Of a stretch of 46,620 nucleotides of DNA, positions 1-8,693 are shown piece by piece (position 1 is the first letter of the stretch; every line of letters starts with the position of its first letter). Origin of the DNA: an uncultured Blautia sp. Lineage in GTDB: Bacteria; Bacillota; Clostridia; Lachnospirales; Lachnospiraceae. The notes under the pieces were generated by a model. The model was not told the origin of the DNA. It was given only the letters and a program-made list of their open reading frames with translations, and ran no database searches. A program made the translations under genes and the position numbers. The stretch is from the NCBI GenBank assembly GCA_900551075.1, contig URVB01000027.1, forward strand, positions 1 to 46,620. Reading direction: 5' to 3'.

Positions 1-586
1 TGAACAAGCGAAAATCATTCCGTATAAGGCAATATCCTTGAAAATACCAATGACCACTTTTCAAAACAAGCTGATACGGCTCAACTGTCCGTACAGTTTT
101 CTTTCCGTGATGAGCTATATATTCAAAGGAAACCAGCCTGCAATTCTGCAAGGCTGTTTTGATAATATCCAAATAGGATTGTGTATTTTGATTGCCAATC
201 CAAGAACTTAAATCTATACATATTTGGTTTGCTTTTAATTCTATGGCATTTGCTTTTTCGGCGGGGATAAAACTTTTGACTTTTGCAAGGGCATTTATCA
301 GCTCATTTCCCCGTATCATATCCGAAAGACTTGAAAGCCCCATAAGGATAGCGGAAAGGTCATCAGCCGAAAAAACATTTTTGTCAATTTTATATTTCTG
401 CATAATTTCAAAGCCGCCGCCCACTCCCGGTATTGAGCGGATCGGGATACCTGCCATGTTGATAGTGTCTATATCACGGTAGACTGTGCGGGGCGACACT
501 TCAAACATATCCGCTAATTCCTGCGCCCCTATCCGCTCTTTATCAAGGAGAACCATAATAATACTAACGAGCCTGTCAATCTTCAT
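1..586 (-). CDS. WYL-domain (YafY/DeoR-type) transcriptional regulator, 3' end outside window
   Basis: Reading the minus strand from the ATG at 586 gives an uninterrupted frame to the window edge, about 195 residues. The N-terminus is a winged helix-turn-helix (residues about 1-60) containing the family signature VSPRTVYRDIDTI followed by GIPI and GVGGGFE, as in YafY-type regulators. The C-terminal part (RLVSFEY then VRTVEPYQL and WYFQGYC) is the start of a WYL ligand-sensing domain. ATG 586 is preceded by AAAGGCGG at a sensible distance, so I prefer it to the in-frame ATG at 634. It is divergent from the DJ-1/PfpI gene at 708, with about 120 bp between, so it probably controls that gene and itself. 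The family call is firm; the ligand and target are inferred. Confidence 0.9.
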   Translation of the reverse strand, partial: MKIDRLVSIIMVLLDKERIGAQELADMFEVSPRTVYRDIDTINMAGIPIRSIPGVGGGFEIMQKYKIDKNVFSADDLSAILMGLSSLSDMIRGNELINALAKVKSFIPAEKANAIELKANQICIDLSSWIGNQNTQSYLDIIKTALQNCRLVSFEYIAHHGKKTVRTVEPYQLVLKSGHWYFQGYCLIRNDFRLF

Positions 587-707
587 CTGATAGCCGCCTT
601 TCAAAATTTCTTTTACCCTGTATATTGTTGCCATAATGTTGTCAGCAATTACATGATACAATAAAAAAGCAAACAAATCAAATATACAATGAAAACGGAG
701 GAAATTT

Positions 708-1346
708 ATGTTTACAATCTATGTTTACGTTCTTGACACATTAGCCGACTGGGAATTAGGCTATATTACTGCGGAGTTACATTCCGGGCGGTTTTTCAAA
801 AAGGACGCCGAGCGAGTATCGCTTAAAACAGTCAGTTATTCAAAAGAGCCAATCCATACAATGGGAGGGCTGACAGTCATACCCGATTGTCTGATTGATG
901 ATATTGCTGTAAAGGAAACAAGCGTATTGCTGTTACCGGGTGCAGATACATGGAGTGACCCGAAACATAGCGCAATTATCAAAAAAGCAAGTGAACTTCT
1001 CTCTGTAGGGGCTACCGTTGGTGCAATTTGTGGGGCTACTGTTGCACTTGCTAATTTGGGGTTGTTGGATAACCGGCGGCATACCAGTAATGGAAAGGGA
1101 TTTCTTGAAATGTTTTCACCTGCTTATAAAGGACAGGATTTCTATGTAGACGAGCCATCAGTAGCAGATAATAACCTTATTACAGCAAATCCTACGGGGG
1201 CTTTGTTGTGGGCAAAACAAATCATTGAGCATTTAGGCGTTTTTCAAGCAAACACACTGGAACTTTGGTATGAATACTTTAGTACCGGGAAAGCAAAATC
1301 TTTCTTTGCCCTCATGCAGACAGTAGCACCTAACAATGAAAACTGA
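708..1346 (+). CDS. DJ-1/PfpI family protein (class I glutamine amidotransferase-like)
   Basis: A 212-residue protein with the flavodoxin-like DJ-1/PfpI fold. The nucleophile elbow is visible as GAICGATVALA around residue 107, with the expected cysteine after a small-residue turn, and an upstream LLLPGADTW strand-loop typical of the family. Members act as intracellular hydrolases, glyoxalases, chaperones or stress proteins; the substrate cannot be read from sequence. The ATG at 708 follows a GGAGGA ribosome site. It is divergent from the WYL regulator, an arrangement common for single-target WYL regulators, and is followed by a terminator-like hairpin at 1377, so it is probably a monocistronic unit. 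Confidence 0.88.
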   Translation: MFTIYVYVLDTLADWELGYITAELHSGRFFKKDAERVSLKTVSYSKEPIHTMGGLTVIPDCLIDDIAVKETSVLLLPGADTWSDPKHSAIIKKASELLSVGATVGAICGATVALANLGLLDNRRHTSNGKGFLEMFSPAYKGQDFYVDEPSVADNNLITANPTGALLWAKQIIEHLGVFQANTLELWYEYFSTGKAKSFFALMQTVAPNNEN

Positions 1347-1376
1347 TAAATCCTCAATAAGACTTGACAGGCAGTT

Positions 1377-1411
1377 AAGGGGAGGACAGTAAAGATGCTG
1401 CCGCCCCTTTT
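1377..1411 (+). terminator. Rho-independent terminator after DJ-1/PfpI gene
   Basis: AAGGGG pairs with CCCCTT and is extended inward by GG/CC and CAG/CTG with one mismatch and one bulged A. The stem is followed by TTTTC. It lies 30 bp after the DJ-1/PfpI stop codon. Confidence 0.55.
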
Positions 1412-1472
1412 CAGCATAAATGCAACTGTTAATTAAGCACTGCCATAATGTGGGAGAAAGGGGGAATTTTCT

Positions 1473-2177
1473 ATGCCTTGCACAGAAACATACAAAGAAC
1501 ACATCATGTATACTTTTCACGGCTTTTGCAAAGTCGTTATCCGCAATGCAGCTAAAGCAATAATAGATATAGGTATTACGGATGATATTACTTTGCTTGA
1601 TAATGATTTTTTGGAAATTGAAAATTTCGCCAGACATTTATGCGGAAGTGATCATTTGTGCTTACCTACATCAAAATCAGAGGCTCTGAAATTAGAATTA
1701 CTGAAGCATTATCCGGCAATGAAATGTAATTCTATAGATGAAAATACGTGGGAATATTTTTTGAACCGTTGTACGGAATTAAATGGCTTTGATCTTATAT
1801 TAATTTGCGTTGGAAATACAGTAATTGAAAAGAAGGTAATACAACTACTTAAGGAAAAGCAGATTGAGAAAGAATGTATAATTCTATGGGTAGAACCGTA
1901 TTTGGTTGCCGGACATGCTTTGGTTTTTCAGGGAGAAATTGATGTGAGTACAGAAAAAAATATTTTCGATATTAATGGCACGTTTAATAATAATGTTTTA
2001 GTTGATAGTAGAAAATATTTAAAAAGCGAAGCCGGTTGTCAAAGTGCGTATGCTCCATATGCAGGGGTTGAAGCTCAGAAATTTATTCTGGATTTTCTGG
2101 ATATCTATTATAGAAAGATTTATACGAAAAAAGAGAAACATAATTACGAATTTACTTGGATTGGAAAAATGAAGTGA
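1473..2177 (+). pseudogene. Chimeric ORF: ICE sigma-factor-like N-terminus fused to CBASS Cap2 (E1) C-terminal part
   Basis: The ORF is open for 234 codons with a good ribosome site (AGGGGG before ATG 1473), but it is a composite. Residues about 1-26 (YKEHIMYTFHGFCKVVIRNAA) resemble the start of the sigma-70-like small regulators of Clostridia conjugative elements. From about residue 29 it becomes a ThiF/E1-type ubiquitin-activating-like protein: TLLDNDFLEIENFARH matches the E1 acidic-Asn-Arg-His segment, a middle LILICVGNTVIEK strand follows, and the tail CQSAYAPYAGVEAQ is typical of type II CBASS Cap2. The GxGxxG ATP-binding loop and the whole E2 domain (together more than 300 residues in Cap2) are absent. 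In CBASS, Cap2 conjugates the CD-NTase to targets. This product should be catalytically dead. The JAMM gene follows 82 bp later. The E1 assignment is fairly firm; the sigma-like origin of the first residues rests on remembered similarity. Confidence 0.7.
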
Positions 2178-2259
2178 GCAGACAACAAAAATTTGAAATA
2201 AAACCTAAGTGGAGATCAAAAGAAGATAGGTTTATGGAATTAAAAAGGATAGATAACCA

Positions 2260-2739
2260 ATGTATCATATAATAAATGATTTGAAAATTCTTGTTAGACC
2301 GGAAGTGTTGAGTGATTTAAGAAGGTATTATTACTCTGGTATGAAATACGAAACAGGTGGGATTCTACTTGGAAAGTTTAATAGAAACAATAGAGTTATA
2401 GAAATAGTGGAAGTTTATGAGTTGAAAACTAATTTCTTTTCAAGAATATTATATAGAAGGAATGCGAGAAAAGCACAGAAAATAATTAATAAAAGATGGC
2501 GTGAAACTGATGGAGTAATTAATTATATTGGAGAATGGCATACCCATCCCTGTATGCAAGCAATTCCGTCTGATACAGATATAAATTCTTTGAAAGAAAT
2601 TGCAGAAAAAGTGCGGGATACACTGCCTGGAACTATATTAATAATTGTTGGAAAAGATGAGAAAATTAATTTGGTAGTACAGCATGAAGATACGATTAAA
2701 ATGCAGTTGCTATCTGCTGGAGAAAGAAAAGGCGAGTAA
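2260..2739 (+). CDS. cap3: JAMM/MPN metalloprotease, CBASS Cap3-like
   Basis: A 159-residue JAB/MPN domain protein, intact in length. It has TGGILLGKF near residue 31 with the upstream glutamate region, and the zinc site HTH-x7-S-x2-D (HTHPCMQAIPSDTD, near residue 97), i.e. the complete JAMM signature. Cap3 enzymes in type II CBASS cleave the conjugate that Cap2 makes between the CD-NTase C-terminus and target proteins. The identification rests on the JAMM motif plus position between an E1 fragment and a Cap15-like gene. The block is markedly AT-rich compared with the flanking ICE-like ends, consistent with acquired defence DNA. With Cap2 truncated and no CD-NTase in the window it is probably an orphan. 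A housekeeping JAB peptidase is the alternative. Confidence 0.82.
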   Translation: MYHIINDLKILVRPEVLSDLRRYYYSGMKYETGGILLGKFNRNNRVIEIVEVYELKTNFFSRILYRRNARKAQKIINKRWRETDGVINYIGEWHTHPCMQAIPSDTDINSLKEIAEKVRDTLPGTILIIVGKDEKINLVVQHEDTIKMQLLSAGERKGE

Positions 2740-2744
2740 TTATA

Positions 2745-3283
2745 ATGCATTCATATACAATTGATAAAAATCTGCGGGAAAAGTAATTTTAAATATATTC
2801 ATATTAAGTATAATATTATCGTCGTTTCTCACATTTTGGCTCGGAGGAATTATAACAAATGTAAAGACGTGGTTACATCAATATGCATGGATTTCAGATA
2901 TATTAAGATTATGCGATGAATTGGGAGTTACGACAAATTTTATAGGGGTTACATTTCTATATGGATTAATATACTGGCTTTTCGATAATTATATTTGGAA
3001 ATGGAAACCATTAAGAAAGGTTCTTAATGTACCAGATTTAAATGGACATTGGGAAGGAAATCTAACTTCTGCCACATATCAAACGACAATACATATGGAC
3101 TCTTATGTCCGAAATGGATGCACTGAAACGCCGTTCGGGACGATCTCACCGGTAGCAAATGCCAACTTTAGAGGGGCTGGTGTGGACTGGTATATCAAGG
3201 CTGATGATATTATTTTGAAGAACAAAGGCGTTCAAACGGGCAATCCACAGAACCATGCACCACAAGGACAACCAAAAAAATAA
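2745..3283 (+). pseudogene. cap15: CBASS Cap15-like 2TM/beta-barrel effector, frameshifted and 3' replaced
   Basis: Starts at ATG 2745, five bases after the cap3 stop, behind GAAAGGCGAG. The first frame gives MHSYTIDKNLREK then TAA. Shifting frame at the A-run 2779-2782 restores a continuous protein: a first membrane segment (ILNIFILSIILSSFLTFWLG), a loop, a second segment (FIGVTFLYGLIYWLFDNY), then IPDL-type text VPDLNGHWEGNL, which is the start of the beta-strand-rich domain of SMODS-associated 2TM effectors (Cap15). One added A would repair the frame. Homology stops near 3090; the remaining ~60 residues (TETPFGTISPVANANFRG onward) are GC-richer, proline/glutamine-ended and unlike Cap15, so the beta-barrel is truncated and joined to an unrelated tail. 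Translation from TTG 2921 could make a 120-residue product, but without the first membrane segment. Cap15 disrupts the inner membrane when bound by cyclic dinucleotides; this copy should not. Confidence 0.7.
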
Positions 3284-3376
3284 ACTGGCAAACTAGAATT
3301 TCATTGTAGCGGATATAAGCGACTGTTATAATATGGGTATGGAAACAGATAATATGAACTTGTGGAGGTACCGAAA

Positions 3377-3835
3377 ATGAAATTTAAAAATCCTATGTTG
3401 GTAGTGACTGATATAGATAAATCAGTTGAGTTTATAAAAAAAGTTTTTGGACTTCGTGTAATTATGGATTTTGGAGCAAATAAAACTTTAACAGGTGGCT
3501 TAGCCCTACAGACAAGTGAAACATACAAAGAGTTTATCGGTACAAGTGATATTTCTTTTGGTGGTAACAATTTTGAAGTCTATTTTGAAGAAGATGATTT
3601 TGATAAATTTGCTGATAGGCTGAAAGAATATGATATTGAATATGTCCACACTATTATAGAACATCCATGGGGACAGCGTGTAGTCCGCTTTTATGACCCA
3701 GATAAACATATTATCGAAGTTGGCGAAAACATGAAGATAGTGTGCAAGCGTTTCTTAAATAGTGGAATGACACCAGAACAAGTTGCAGAACGTATGGATG
3801 TACCTATGAAATTTGTAAATGCTTGTATGAGATAA
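3377..3835 (+). CDS. VOC (glyoxalase/bleomycin resistance/dioxygenase) family protein
   Basis: A 152-residue protein from ATG 3377, chosen because GGAGG at 3364-3368 sits 8 bp upstream; an in-frame GTG at 3362 overlaps that site. The vicinal oxygen chelate fold is recognisable: KFKNPMLVVTDIDKSVEF as first strand-helix, VIMDFGANKTLTGGLALQ, and a second half ending RVVRFYDPDKHIIEVGE, the usual metal-site strand with a final glutamate. A C-terminal extension of about 30 residues (MTPEQVAERMDVPMKFV) looks like a small helix-turn-helix tail seen in some Firmicutes members. Substrate unknown; could be a thiol-adduct or toxin-binding protein. It stands alone between the CBASS debris and the DUF3795 gene. 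Confidence 0.88.
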   Translation: MKFKNPMLVVTDIDKSVEFIKKVFGLRVIMDFGANKTLTGGLALQTSETYKEFIGTSDISFGGNNFEVYFEEDDFDKFADRLKEYDIEYVHTIIEHPWGQRVVRFYDPDKHIIEVGENMKIVCKRFLNSGMTPEQVAERMDVPMKFVNACMR

Positions 3836-3894
3836 ATTCATTTTTTGGAAGTCAATAAATACAAAAATAAATTTGAAGTTAGGAAATTGATATT

Positions 3895-4437
3895 ATGAAA
3901 GGATTCGAACGCAAAAATCAATTATTTTCTCTTTGCGGATTGAATTGCGGACTATGCCCTATGCTTTTGGGAAATTACTGTGGCGGTTGCGGTAATGGTA
4001 ATCAGTCATGCAGAATTGCAAAATGTAGTCTTGAACATGGAATGATTGAATATTGCTATGAATGTAAGCAATATTCATGCAAAAAATATCAACACATTGA
4101 TGAATATGACTCTTTTATCACGCATAGGCGACAGAAAGCAGATTTAGAAAGAGCAAAAAACATAGGCATTGAGCAGTATAATTTTGAACAGCAGGAAAAA
4201 ACACAAATTCTTTCTTATTTACTTTCTAACTATAATGACGGACGTAGGAAGAATTTCTTTTGTGTGGCAGTCAATTTATTAGAACTTTCAGAACTACAAG
4301 AAGCAATAAAGCAAATACAATTCAATGACGAATTGTCCTCGCTACCATTTAAAGCACAATGCTTGTATGTGGTAGAGGTGTTTCAAAAGATTGCTGAAAG
4401 AAAAAATATAAAACTGAAATTTATCAGGAAAAAGTGA
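3895..4437 (+). CDS. DUF3795 cysteine-rich protein
   Basis: 180 residues, ATG 3895. The first 75 residues hold a dense cysteine pattern (LCGLNCGLCPMLLGNYCGG, then SCRIAKCS and YCYECKQYSCKKY) characteristic of DUF3795, a predicted metal-binding or zinc-ribbon-like family common in anaerobes. The rest is helical and charged without recognisable motif. No biochemical role is established to my knowledge. It is followed within 60 bp by the YcxB-like gene on the same strand and may be cotranscribed with it. These small AT-rich genes look like cargo rather than core. Confidence 0.8.
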   Translation: MKGFERKNQLFSLCGLNCGLCPMLLGNYCGGCGNGNQSCRIAKCSLEHGMIEYCYECKQYSCKKYQHIDEYDSFITHRRQKADLERAKNIGIEQYNFEQQEKTQILSYLLSNYNDGRRKNFFCVAVNLLELSELQEAIKQIQFNDELSSLPFKAQCLYVVEVFQKIAERKNIKLKFIRKK

Positions 4438-4493
4438 TTTTCAAATTTGAAATTGTAACAAAGATTATTTATATAACGAATGGAGGTATAACT

Positions 4494-4998
4494 TTGGAAA
4501 CAGTAGAATTAAGATTTCAATATACTCAAAGTGAATATATAAGAGCAGAAAGGCAATATTTAATTTCTAGTAAAATTCAAAATAAATATGATATTGCTTT
4601 AATCGCTGTATTTTTGCTGCTGTCGGTAGTTTATATGCTATTCACCTCTTTTAGCACATTTAGTATTTTAATATTTGGATTGGTAATTTTTGTAACTGCA
4701 TTGGGAAGCTATTTATATACTAATGCCTATACTGAAATTCAAGCAAACTGCAAAATATCATGAGGAATATACGCTGGTATTCTCTAAAGAAACAATTGAA
4801 TTTAAAACACAAAGCATTGAATCAGAAATGAAGTGGGATATTTACTCTGAACTATGGGAAAGCCATGATTTTTATTATTTAATTCAAGCACCACGAATAT
4901 ATACGTTAATTCCAAAAAGAGTTTTTAAAGACCTAAACGAAAAACAACTATTTGAAGAAATTGCACAATCAAGAGTAAAAACAACAAAACATGTATAA
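4494..4998 (+). pseudogene. YcxB-like membrane protein, frameshifted
   Basis: TTG 4494 is the likely start: GGAGG at 4482-4486 is 7 bp upstream. The first frame gives a soluble N-terminal strand region (VELRFQYTQSEYIRAERQY) and two adjacent hydrophobic segments (IALIAVFLLLSVVYMLF and FSILIFGLVIFVTALGSYLY), then ends at a TGA near 4763. The second half continues in another frame from about 4723: KYHEEYTLVFSKETIEFK and MKWDIYSELWE ending IYTLIPKRVFKD, which is the YcxB C-terminal domain. The two halves overlap in one continuous region, so a single indel near 4720-4745 broke a roughly 165-residue gene. Function of YcxB-like proteins is unknown. Confidence 0.75.
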
Positions 4999-5040
4999 TG
5001 AACATACCCCTCAATGTAACAACTTCATATTCACATTCAT

Positions 5041-5075
5041 AAAGCGGTTAGTCTTTTAAGATTGACTGCTTTTTT
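5041..5075 (+). terminator. Rho-independent terminator
   Basis: A 12-bp stem (AAGCGGTTAGTC with GATTGACTGCTT, several G-T pairs), six-base loop and a run of T ending before catac. It separates the YcxB remnant from the Orf21-like fragment; a hairpin in this position is also reminiscent of Tn916-like elements upstream of orf21. Confidence 0.65.
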
Positions 5076-5108
5076 CATACTTAAATTTAAGATTGGAGTG
5101 ATTGATTT

Positions 5109-5303
5109 ATGAGAATGATTTGGAATAAAGGACACCGTATCAGAACCAGCGACAAGAACCTTGTTTACCGCTTTTCAATGGGGACGCTTCTGTTTCTGTT
5201 CCCAGCGGTTATCCTGCTACTGAACATGAAACAGCTCATGCGTACCGATTGGGAGCATTTCAGCCTATTGGATAACGGATTTGATTATTCTGGGACTCTT
5301 TGA
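5109..5303 (+). pseudogene. N-terminal fragment of Tn916 Orf21-like FtsK/SpoIIIE coupling protein (TcpA)
   Basis: About 55-60 codons from ATG 5109 behind a weak GATTGGAGTG site. The text KGHRIRTSDKNLVYRFSMG, a hydrophobic stretch LLFLFPAVILLLNMKQL, then DWEHFSLL matches the start of the Tn916 Orf21 family (KRIRPS-KDLV then membrane segment then INW-DF). The full protein is around 460 residues with Walker motifs and drives DNA to the conjugation channel; everything after the first membrane segment is lost at the junction near 5280-5324. This marks a dead Tn916-family ICE at this site. Identification is by recalled family resemblance of a short segment. Confidence 0.65.
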
Positions 5304-5324
5304 GCCACCTGTCCGGACTTTGAG

Positions 5325-5347
5325 GGTTCTTCCGCAATTATCCGTAA
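5325..5347 (+). repeat. ISL3 left terminal inverted repeat
   Basis: 23 bp, perfect inverse of 7057-7079; outermost bases ggttcttccg. Confidence 0.9.
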
Positions 5348-7032
5348 TTGATATTTCCTGTATACATCAATTTTGCAGATAAAAGCTCCTTACTGCACCT
5401 TCCATACATAGTTCGTTTAACCATTTTTAGTTTGCTGTTTGTACCTTCTACAAAAACATTTGAAAACTCACTGGCAACAGAATTTTCAACAGCTTCTATG
5501 TCTTTTTCCAAACCATTTGCAAACTTTGAGATTTCTTTTAGTTCTGAGTTCTTATATCTCGTTATAAACAAGTATAGTAATGGCATGCTTCTTTTTTCAT
5601 ATATTTCACGAAATTCCCTGATACAACACATCAGTTCCCTGATTGCCGGATATTTTTGTAAAATATATGTCGCATGGTTTGCAGTGAGTTCCGCACCCAT
5701 CAAAAGGAATCGAAATATTCCACTTCTTGACAGGTGATTATATTTTTGCATTGCTTTGTTCTTTTGAATTGCCTCATATGAAGAACTCTTATACACAGCA
5801 ATATCAATTTGAAAACGTGCTGCTATTTTATTCATATAATCGTACGCGGCAGTTTTACCACCTTTATAACCTTTATCAACAACGCTAAGATATACGTCTT
5901 TACGACTTATTCCAGAGCGTAAAGACTTAATAATGTAATCATAAAACCTGTCCATACCGCTGGAAAACTCTTTCTTACAGAGGGCTTCATAATTTCCATT
6001 AAGATATTTGGTGACAGTATTCCTGCTGCAATGCAACATAATGGCTATCTGTCGTTTACTATATCCGGCAGAATTATATTCCTGTACTGCGTTATATAGT
6101 TGTACCCGTTTTTCATCATATTCGAAGAAGTTATCCACATGGCATGGCATTTTTTTTACCATCATTTTCAAGTATCGTTTTTTCATTCTCATTACCTTCA
6201 GATGGTATTCTGATATCAACTGAAAGAACCGAATTTAAGGTGTTTTTTATTGCTTCTAATAGATTTTGGTGAAGGTGAAATCTATCTGCAGCCTGCATAG
6301 CATCTGGTAAAATTCCTTTTATTGCGGCAGAGTAAGCACTTGCTCTGTCACGTGTGACAGCTTTTACATGTTTGTTTTTACAAAGCCATTCTTTTAAAGT
6401 CTGCCCATCACGTCCATCAAGAAGTGCAACGGGCTTGTGAGCTGCTTCATCCACAATGATTGTTCCGTAAGTATGTCTTTTTTTAAAGGCAAAATCATCA
6501 ACACCGATGACACTTCCACATTGAATTTCCGGCTGCATTGCAAACCTCTTGGATAATAAACGAATCACACTGTCACCACTGGTTTTCAAATTCATTGCAC
6601 GACAGATTCGGGCACATCCTTCACCGCTTGTTTCCCATGCCAAAGTACATATAAAATCTTCGCAACGCTCCGTCATACGGCTGTAGTAATTTAAAAAGCC
6701 ATTTACACTTTCTGCATATGTGGTGACATCGCAGGATGGATTTTCACATTGATATTCATAAGCATTTACAAGCAGATATGTGGTTTTACCTAAAATAGAA
6801 AGATCCTGTACTTTTCTTTTATAGTACTGTGTCTGTGTCCTGAAACCACTCCGCGCTTTGGGCAAGGGCAATTTTTTGAACGGACAAAAATTTTAAGATG
6901 AATCTCCTTATCCTTTTGAATAATCTGTGATACATCCATTTCATCAGGATAAAATTTTTGTAAATCCAGGTTGTTTTCCATTCGACTCAAATCTATTTCC
7001 TCCACGATATAATCCATATCATGGTTTAGCAT
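5338..7032 (-). pseudogene. ISL3-family transposase broken by two frameshifts
   Basis: Three overlapping minus-strand frames make up one transposase. The N-terminal part (from 7032) carries CPCPKRG, a truncated version of the ISL3 zinc finger. The middle part (about 6871-6131) has YQCENPSC, the first catalytic aspartate in GSVIGVDDFAFKK and the second in VTRDRASAYS. The C-terminal part (to 5338) has a helix-turn-helix (YSKRQIAIMLHCSRNTVTKYL) inserted before the closing glutamate region FVEGTNSKLKMVKR. Breaks fall near 6800-6870 and 6130-6220. All three DDE residues are still encoded, but no single product is made, so transposition would need a helper in trans; the ends are still good substrates. 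Confidence 0.85.
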
Positions 7033-7056
7033 TCAAATGTAAATATTTCATTTATT

Positions 7057-7079
7057 TTACGGATAATTGCGGAAGAACC
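7057..7079 (-). repeat. ISL3 right terminal inverted repeat
   Basis: 23 bp, perfect inverse of 5325-5347; the next bases outward differ between the two ends. Confidence 0.9.
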
Positions 7080-8577
7080 AAAACCGCCCGGAATACTCAA
7101 CTTTCTGCCGTGAGGGACGGGCAGGAGAAGCAACCCCGCATCAGATGCTCAAGGTCATACTCTGCGCTTACATGAACCGTATTTACTCCAGCCGTGAAAT
7201 AGAAAAAGCCTGCCGCAGGGACATCAATTTCATGTGGCTGCTGGAAGGTGTGAAAGTGCCTGACCATTCTACAATCGCCCGGTTTGTATCCCTGCATTTT
7301 GCCCCGTGCGCGGGACGCATCATGGCAGAAGTTACGGAGTTCCTAAAAAAACAGGTGAAATATCGGGCGAAACCATCTTCATAGACGGGACAAAAATAGA
7401 GGCATGTGCAAACAAATATACGTTTGTCTGGAAAAAAGCCGTCACAAAAAACATGGAGAAGCTGCTGGAAAAGCTGGCAGCTTTTGTGGGTGAGTGCGAG
7501 GAGCGCTATGGTTTAAAAACCACATACCACGGGCGGGTGAAAATGAAGCATGTAAAGAAGCTGTACAAAAAACTCTATGCGCTGAAAAAAGAGGAAGGAA
7601 TTGAGTTTATGCATGGAACGGGAAAAAAGAAACGCCCTCTTCAGAAAAGCATTGAGACACTGGAAGGGTACCTGTCCAGGCTGAAGGAGTACACGCAGAA
7701 GATACACACCTGCGGAGAACGGAACAGCTACTCAAAGACAGACCATGACGCAACCTTCATGCGGATGAAGGATGACGCCATGAAGAACGGGCAGCTGAAG
7801 GCAGGGTATACGTGCAGCTGGGCGTGGATGGGGAATACATCGTATGGCTGACGGTGGGCCCGCAGCCGACGGACACGACCACGCTGATTCCGTTCCTGAA
7901 AGATATGGAAGAGAACCTGACTTTCAAGTATGGAAAGGTTATTGCGGACGCCGGGTATGCAAGTGAGGAAAACTACAATTACCTGGACACGAACGGCCAG
8001 ACGTCCTTTATAAAGCCTGCAAATTATGGAAGCCTCATAAACACAGAAATATAAGAAGGACGTGGGCAGGGCAGAAAACATGGAGTATGACGAAGCAACA
8101 GACTGCTACACCTGCAAGAACGGGAAAAAGCTGGCGGCCAGCGATACAAAAAAGATAAAAACGAAGACAGGGTATGAACGGGAAGTTACTATATACAGTT
8201 GCACGGAATGCAGCAGATGCCCATACAAAAAGGAATGCATCAAGGGAAACAACAGTAAAAGGTCGCTGGAGGAACGCAATAAGAACCTGCAGGTATCCAA
8301 ACGGTTCAACCAGTACCGCATGGAAGACCTTGCACGCATCACAAGTGAAGAGGGGCAGATGCTGAGGATGAACCGGAGCATACAGGTGGAAGGCTCTTTC
8401 GGCGACATAAAACAGGACTGTGGCTTCCGGAGGTTCTTATGCCGCGGCACAGTAAATGTAAAAGCGGAAAGCATACTGCTGGCACTGGCCCATAACGTGA
8501 GGAAGCTGCACAGTAAAATCCAGAATGGGAAGCCAGGAAACCACCTGTTCCCATTAAAAAAAACGCATAAATTTTGA
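7080..8577 (+). pseudogene. IS1182-family transposase remnant, 5' truncated with at least three frameshifts
   Basis: Fragments in successive frames (7080-7384, 7350-7851, 7800-8054, 8054-8577) join into one IS1182-type transposase. The DUF772-like N-terminal domain (QMLKVILCAYMNRIYSSREI, then RDINFMWLLEG) is followed by FIDGTKIEACANKYTFVWKK with the first catalytic aspartate, ADAGYASEENY with the second, a C-x2-C / C-x4-C cluster (CTECSRCPYKKEC), and the glutamate motif QVEGSFGDIKQDCGFRRF. The extreme N-terminus is missing: the sequence begins exactly at the outer edge of the ISL3 right repeat. Bases left of the ISL3 copy (about 5290-5324) could be its displaced 5' end but are too short to prove. 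Confidence 0.82.
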
Positions 8578-8693
8578 TGTTTCAAAATCCTTGAGGCGCT
8601 GTTTTAGGCAGGGCCTTAGAAGTATACCCATATGCCATGCGGTGAATAAAACCAGCCAATTCATAACATAATTTCCATGAAAAACTGAGAAAA

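Larger units (their letters stand above)
5325..7079 (-). mobile_element. ISL3-family insertion sequence with perfect 23-bp terminal inverted repeats
   Basis: Both ends carry the same 23-bp sequence in opposite orientation: 5325-5347 (starting ggttcttccgcaa) and 7057-7079. The 1.75-kb interval is filled by one minus-strand ISL3 transposase reading frame, split by frameshifts. ISL3 elements normally leave an 8-bp target duplication, but the flanks (actttgag at left, aaaaccgc at right) do not match, so the flanks have been rearranged or the insertion was accompanied by a deletion. Confidence 0.85.

Noticed and set aside
1233..1637. 134-codon minus-strand ORF
   Set aside because: Antisense to the DJ-1 end and to the E1 chimera; no motif.
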